NCBI GenBank assembly: GCA_016212245.1
Contig: JACRGU010000181.1
Span: 1-8,735 of the forward strand
DNA from: Nitrospirota bacterium
GTDB taxonomy: Bacteria; Nitrospirota; Thermodesulfovibrionia; Thermodesulfovibrionales; SM23-35
Direction of reading: 5' to 3'
DNA: 8,735 bases
Part shown: in pieces, positions 5,904-8,735 of the stretch
Position numbering within the stretch: position 1 is the first letter of the stretch
Layout of the letters: each line of letters starts with the position of its first letter
Position numbers and translations under genes: made by a program
Notes under the pieces: generated by a model
Told to the model about the DNA's origin: nothing
Databases searched by the model: none
What the model saw: only the letters and a program-made list of their open reading frames with translations

Positions 5904-7253
5904 ATGCACAGAGACAATGAGGTCGCTAATGCATTTGCTTTAAGAGATGGCTCGAATATTGCCGTTATCGGTGGAGGCCCGGCAGGTTCTTTTTTCAGCA
6001 TCTTTGCACTCAAGATGGCAAGGATGCTGGACAGGGAATTTAATATCACTATTTTTGAACCCAAGGATTTTACACAGGATGGGCCTCGAGGCTGTAACAG
6101 GTGCGGGGGTATAATTTCTGAACTACTTGTTCAGACACTTGCTGTTGAAGGTATAAATCTCCCGGATTCAGTTATTAGAAAGGGCATCCATTCTTATAAA
6201 CTTCATACAAACCATGGGCATGTCTATATAGCGACACCCGATTTTGAAAGGACCATCGCTACTGTATACAGAGGCGGCGGGCCTAAGGGGATGATGAAGG
6301 AGGGTAAGGAGAGCTTTGACAACTTCCTTCTCACACAGGCAGTTAAAGAGGGTGCAGTTCATGAATCTTTAAGGATTGATCGCATTGAATACAAAAACAA
6401 AAGACCCGTATTGTTTTCCAGAAATGATGAGATCATGGAGGCCGGCCTTGTAGTGGGCGCATTTGGAGTAAACAGCACAACAGCTAAAATATTTGAGGAT
6501 CTGGGATTCGGATATAAAGAACCGTCCACTGTAACGGCTGCGATAGTAGAGATTCACATGAGCAAAGATATAGTATTGAAGTATTTCGGGAATTCTATTC
6601 ATCTATTTCTTCTTCCAGATAGGGGTATAAAGTTCGCAGCGATGATCCCTAAAGGTTCTTATGTAACACTCTGCATATTAGGGCAAAATATAAGTGCAGG
6701 CATAGTAAATGATTTTCTTAACAAACCTGTTGTTAAAGGGGTTTTGCCAAAAACATCATCATACAGCATAGAATGTCGTTGTTTACCGAAAATGAATATA
6801 AGAGCACCTAAAAGGCCTTTTGCAGACAGGTTGGTTATGTGCGGTGATGCCGGCTCGACAAGGCTTTTTAAAGATGGACTGGGCGCTGCATATTTAATGG
6901 GGAAGGCTGCTGCGAAAACCGCTGTATTTCAAGGTGTAAGCAAAGAGCATTTTCAGAAAGATTACCATCCGGTTTACAGAAGTATTGTGATTGATAATTA
7001 TTATGGAAAGTATCTGTATGCAATTATAGACATCTGCAGGGGAAACAGTATACTCACTAAAGGGATGCTCAGCGTTGTCCGGAAAGAGCAGGATATTTTT
7101 TTTGACAGGCGCAAGATACTGAGTTCCATACTGTGGGACATGTTTACAGGAAACGAACGGTACAGAAACATATTTCCAAAGGCACTCGATTTAAGGACGC
7201 ATCTTAGCCTGTGGAAGGAATCTGCAAAGGCATTGGTGAAGGGGGAAATATGA
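5904..7253 (+). CDS. FAD-dependent oxidoreductase, geranylgeranyl-reductase-like
   Basis: This 449-residue flavoprotein is of the PHBH/geranylgeranyl reductase fold. A Rossmann FAD motif lies at IAVIGGGPAGS (GxGxxG, 23-28), with acidic E52 at the end of the second strand (IFEP). The second FAD contact is MCGDAGS (C313-S318) followed by GLGAAYLMGKAAA. A Cys pair, C64 and C67 in GCNRCGG, lies where GGR-type enzymes often carry a conserved Cys near the flavin. The SFDNFLL region and C-terminal helices also fit the family, but the YxWxFP lipid-tail motif of true GGRs is not apparent, so the substrate is unknown. No signal peptide or membrane span is seen. The ATG at 5904 is preceded by G-rich AGGGGAGGTAGGGT (5882-5895). 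Its TGA overlaps the next ATG, indicating coupled translation with the sensor gene. Function in redox metabolism is inferred only. Confidence 0.85.
   Translation: MHRDNEVANAFALRDGSNIAVIGGGPAGSFFSIFALKMARMLDREFNITIFEPKDFTQDGPRGCNRCGGIISELLVQTLAVEGINLPDSVIRKGIHSYKLHTNHGHVYIATPDFERTIATVYRGGGPKGMMKEGKESFDNFLLTQAVKEGAVHESLRIDRIEYKNKRPVLFSRNDEIMEAGLVVGAFGVNSTTAKIFEDLGFGYKEPSTVTAAIVEIHMSKDIVLKYFGNSIHLFLLPDRGIKFAAMIPKGSYVTLCILGQNISAGIVNDFLNKPVVKGVLPKTSSYSIECRCLPKMNIRAPKRPFADRLVMCGDAGSTRLFKDGLGAAYLMGKAAAKTAVFQGVSKEHFQKDYHPVYRSIVIDNYYGKYLYAIIDICRGNSILTKGMLSVVRKEQDIFFDRRKILSSILWDMFTGNERYRNIFPKALDLRTHLSLWKESAKALVKGEI
7239..7245 (+). promoter_or_regulatory. Ribosome binding site choosing ATG 7250 for the sensor gene
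   Basis: AAGGGGG ends 4 nt before the ATG at 7250, which overlaps the preceding TGA (ATGA). This favours 7250 over the in-frame GTG at 7211, which lies well inside the flavoprotein gene and would add 13 residues not part of the cyclic-nucleotide-binding fold. Confidence 0.6.
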
Positions 7254-7882
7254 AAGAGGGAGAGCTTCTGGGAAGGAGTTACTCTAATGGAGAGATTATC
7301 TTCAGGGAGGGTGAAAAGGGTGAGGCAATGTATGTGATACAGGCCGGCAAGGTGAAGATAACAAAAAGTACTGCCTCAGGAGACGTCACTATAGCAACAC
7401 TTGAAAGTGGAGATATCTTTGGAGAAATGTCCCTGTTTGACAGGTTGCCACGTTCTGCAACAGCAACAGTTTATGGTGATGCAAGGATATTAAGTATAGA
7501 TAAGAAAAAGCTTTTTGCGTCTATAGACAAAGATCCGACACTGGTGTTTAAGATTCTTGAAACTATGAGTAAGAGAATAAGAAGGCTTAATGAGGATTTT
7601 ACAGCATTAAAGAAAAATAGATCAGGTATATTAAAAATCAGTTTTAGTGTGGAAGACACCTGCAATATGATATTGGAAGAGGCAAGGAATCTAATCAAAG
7701 CTGACAATGGTTCTGTAATGCTTCTTACTGATGATGAGAAATCGCTTTCTATCAAGGCTGCCTTTGGTACCGAAGCAGACTCTAAATTAAAGCTTGCTGT
7801 ATGGGATGGTATTGCAGGTGATGTGATAAGGATAGGTAGGGCAGAACTGGTGAATAATGTTACAATGGATTCACGGTTTTAA
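7250..7882 (+). CDS. Cyclic-nucleotide-binding domain plus truncated GAF domain protein
   Basis: The 210-residue product has an N-terminal cNMP-binding domain (about 6-115) with the phosphate-binding cassette DIFGEMSLFDRLPRSATA, where G58, E59, R68, S69 and A70 match the ligand pocket of CRP-like proteins. No CRP-type helix-turn-helix follows. Instead a helical linker (105-130) leads to a GAF domain beginning near 131 (SVEDTCNMILEEARNLIKAD). The GAF is cut at codon 211 by TAA (7880-7882) just after NNVTMDSRF, yet the same frame continues with the missing C-terminal GAF half to 8122. A full protein would be 290 residues. A CAA-to-TAA change would suffice. The short product may still bind nucleotide, but its GAF would lack several core strands. 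It is coupled by ATGA overlap to the flavoprotein gene. Ligand is not determinable; transcriptional control is unlikely without a DNA-binding domain. Confidence 0.85.
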   Translation: MKEGELLGRSYSNGEIIFREGEKGEAMYVIQAGKVKITKSTASGDVTIATLESGDIFGEMSLFDRLPRSATATVYGDARILSIDKKKLFASIDKDPTLVFKILETMSKRIRRLNEDFTALKKNRSGILKISFSVEDTCNMILEEARNLIKADNGSVMLLTDDEKSLSIKAAFGTEADSKLKLAVWDGIAGDVIRIGRAELVNNVTMDSRF

Positions 7883-8122
7883 TCAGGTGAAATACATATT
7901 AAATCCCTGATATGTGTGCCTCTTAAATGTGCTGGTATTAATCTCGGCGTGATTAATATGAGCAATTGTTCTGAAAGATTATTTACCATTGATGACTTGA
8001 AATTATTACATTCCCTATCTATGTATGCAGCCATGGCAATACAGAACGCAAAAAACTTTTCAAGTCTCAGGGATGCTATGGATAAGGTCTTGATGCATGC
8101 TACTATACTGGATGTATGGTAA
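7883..8122 (+). pseudogene. C-terminal half of the GAF domain, in frame after the internal TAA
   Basis: The frame that stops at 7880-7882 continues for 79 sense codons to TAA at 8120-8122. It encodes the expected C-terminal GAF core: IKSLICVPLKCAGINLGVIN, then RLFTIDDLKLLHSLSMYAAM and AIQNAKNF. No shift in frame is needed and similarity to GAF domains is undamaged, so the interruption is recent, a sequencing error, or tolerated. A GTG at 7916 or ATG at 7952 could in principle reinitiate, but neither has a good ribosome site and the resulting fragment would not be a complete domain. Confidence 0.75.
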
Positions 8123-8141
8123 CAAATGTGAGGGAAAATAA

Positions 8142-8471
8142 ATGAAACGACAAAACTGCTGGGAATTTTTCAGGTGCGGTAGAGAGATAGGCGGAGAAAA
8201 AGTATCCGAACTTGGTGTATGCCCTGCAGCAGCCGACACCTCTGCTGATGGATTAAACAATGGAATTAACGGAGGAAGGATTTGCTGGGCTATTGCAGGT
8301 ACACTCTGCGACGGTGAGGTTCAGGGCACATTTGCAGAGAAACACCTTTTCTGCGGTAACTGTGAATTTTACAAAAAGGTTAGGGCTGAAGAAGGGTTTC
8401 TGGAATACAGGATATTGAAACCTGAGCAATATAATGCAATTAACCACAGAAAACACAGAGTTTTTAAATGA
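8142..8471 (+). CDS. Two-CW domain cysteine-rich protein
   Basis: This 109-residue protein has seven Cys in the two-CW pattern. NCWEFFRCGRE (C6, C12) and GVCPAA (C27) are followed by NGGRICWAIAGTLC (C48, C56) and FCGNCEFYKKV (C71, C74). The two Cys-Trp pairs (6-7 and 48-49) give the family its name. It is found in anaerobic Desulfobacterota and Nitrospirota, often near sensor proteins, and its biochemical role is unknown; the Cys set could bind metal or act as a thiol switch (inference). No signal peptide is present. The ATG at 8142 follows GAGGGA (8130-8135) by 6 nt and lies 19 nt after the GAF frame, indicating the same operon. The last ten or so residues (AINHRKHRVFK) come from a dispersed repeat, so the ancestral C-terminus probably ended near residue 98. 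Confidence 0.85.
   Translation: MKRQNCWEFFRCGREIGGEKVSELGVCPAAADTSADGLNNGINGGRICWAIAGTLCDGEVQGTFAEKHLFCGNCEFYKKVRAEEGFLEYRILKPEQYNAINHRKHRVFK
8441..8461. repeat. Dispersed repeat of the AACCACAGA..CACAGAG type at a gene's 3' end
   Basis: The segment reads AACCACAGA then AACACAGAG, two imperfect 9-bp units. It resembles a repeat common in many environmental bacterial genomes, whose translation gives NHR-KHR-type peptides as seen here (NHRKHR). It supplies the C-terminal tail of the two-CW protein. Identification rests on recalled pattern, not a search. Confidence 0.55.
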
Positions 8472-8510
8472 GCAATTTTTGATTAATAATTTAAGTATCA
8501 GGAGGCTCAG

Positions 8511-8717
8511 ATGACGTTCAGGTGTAAAAATATGGATGGTTGTCCAATGTATAAATATCTGACGAGTTCGATTAGAATATTACAACTATATCCACTTGTA
8601 GAAGAATACTGTCAGAATCCAGAGAAGTATAAAGAATGTGCAAGATATAAACTCATGATGGAAGGTGAAGTTTCTCCTGATAACTTATTGCCAAATGGGA
8701 CAAGGCTAAAAAATTAA
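8511..8717 (+). CDS. Small conserved four-cysteine protein of unknown function
   Basis: This 68-residue protein has Cys at 5, 11, 34 and 43, in the order FRCKNMDGCPMYKYL, EEYC and KECARY, ending with a SPDNLLPNGTRLK tail. The C-x5-CP(M) pair, YC and CaRY pattern resembles small uncharacterised proteins found next to regulatory or sensor genes in related anaerobes. Four Cys could hold a zinc ion or Fe-S cluster, but that is inference. It has the best ribosome site in this cassette (AGGAGG, 8500-8505, 5 nt before ATG). It lies 39 nt after the two-CW gene, consistent with the same transcript. No membrane segment or signal peptide is seen. Only 18 bases follow the stop, so nothing can be said about a terminator. 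Confidence 0.75.
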   Translation: MTFRCKNMDGCPMYKYLTSSIRILQLYPLVEEYCQNPEKYKECARYKLMMEGEVSPDNLLPNGTRLKN

Positions 8718-8735
8718 TTGAATACCAGAAAAACT

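Noticed and set aside
7211..7213. GTG at 7211 as the sensor gene start
   Set aside because: It lies inside the flavoprotein gene with weaker context; ATG 7250 has a ribosome site and a typical ATGA overlap.
7880..7911. Possible stop-codon recoding signal: ATCAGG/CCTGAT stem after the TAA
   Set aside because: The stem is only 6 bp with an 18-nt loop, and TAA is not a codon used for selenocysteine or pyrrolysine. Plain nonsense or sequencing error is simpler.

Overview
The window reads as a chromosomal stretch of a bacterium with moderate GC content, heavy use of AGG/AGA arginine and ATA isoleucine codons, and short intergenic gaps. The gene set includes proC-yggT-divIVA, a TatD nuclease fused to a radical SAM domain, an archaeal-type phosphoglycerate mutase homologue, a two-CW protein and small Cys-rich proteins. 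Together these suggest an anaerobic lineage of the Nitrospirota (Thermodesulfovibrio-like) or Desulfobacterota/Deltaproteobacteria type. The lineage is an inference from gene content only.

Bases 1-2825 (+ strand) form a tightly packed, probably co-transcribed housekeeping block. It holds the 3' part of proC (proline biosynthesis), yggT (small membrane protein), divIVA (coiled-coil polarity/division protein) and hisS (histidyl-tRNA synthetase). Genes abut or overlap by 4 nt. The divIVA stop and hisS start both lie inside a short dispersed repeat, and a related repeat is inserted in frame inside hisS.

Bases 2832-5502 (- strand) hold two overlapping genes. The upstream one encodes a phosphoglycerate mutase-like metalloenzyme (ApgM family). 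The downstream one encodes a TatD-type nuclease/radical SAM fusion interrupted in frame by about 90 bp of low-complexity repeat: four 7-bp tandem units next to a C/G-rich palindrome. hisS and this gene converge with only 6 bp between stop codons.

Bases 5503-5636 are a divergent intergenic region with a perfect 9-bp inverted repeat (11-bp spacer) just upstream of the phosphoglycerate mutase gene.

Bases 5637-8717 (+ strand) are a less ordinary cassette: a 79-aa Fis-type DNA-binding protein, an FAD-dependent oxidoreductase distantly like geranylgeranyl reductases, a cyclic-nucleotide-binding/GAF sensor split by an in-frame TAA, a two-CW cysteine protein and a 68-aa four-cysteine protein. Close spacing suggests one transcription unit, perhaps a redox- or ligand-responsive signalling module. 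Its function is not established from sequence.

Two themes stand out. First, at least three kinds of short dispersed repeat lie inside or at the edges of protein-coding genes without breaking their frames. Second, a sensor gene is interrupted by a single stop codon while its downstream half is still well conserved. No RNA genes, CRISPR arrays, IS elements or convincing terminators were found.
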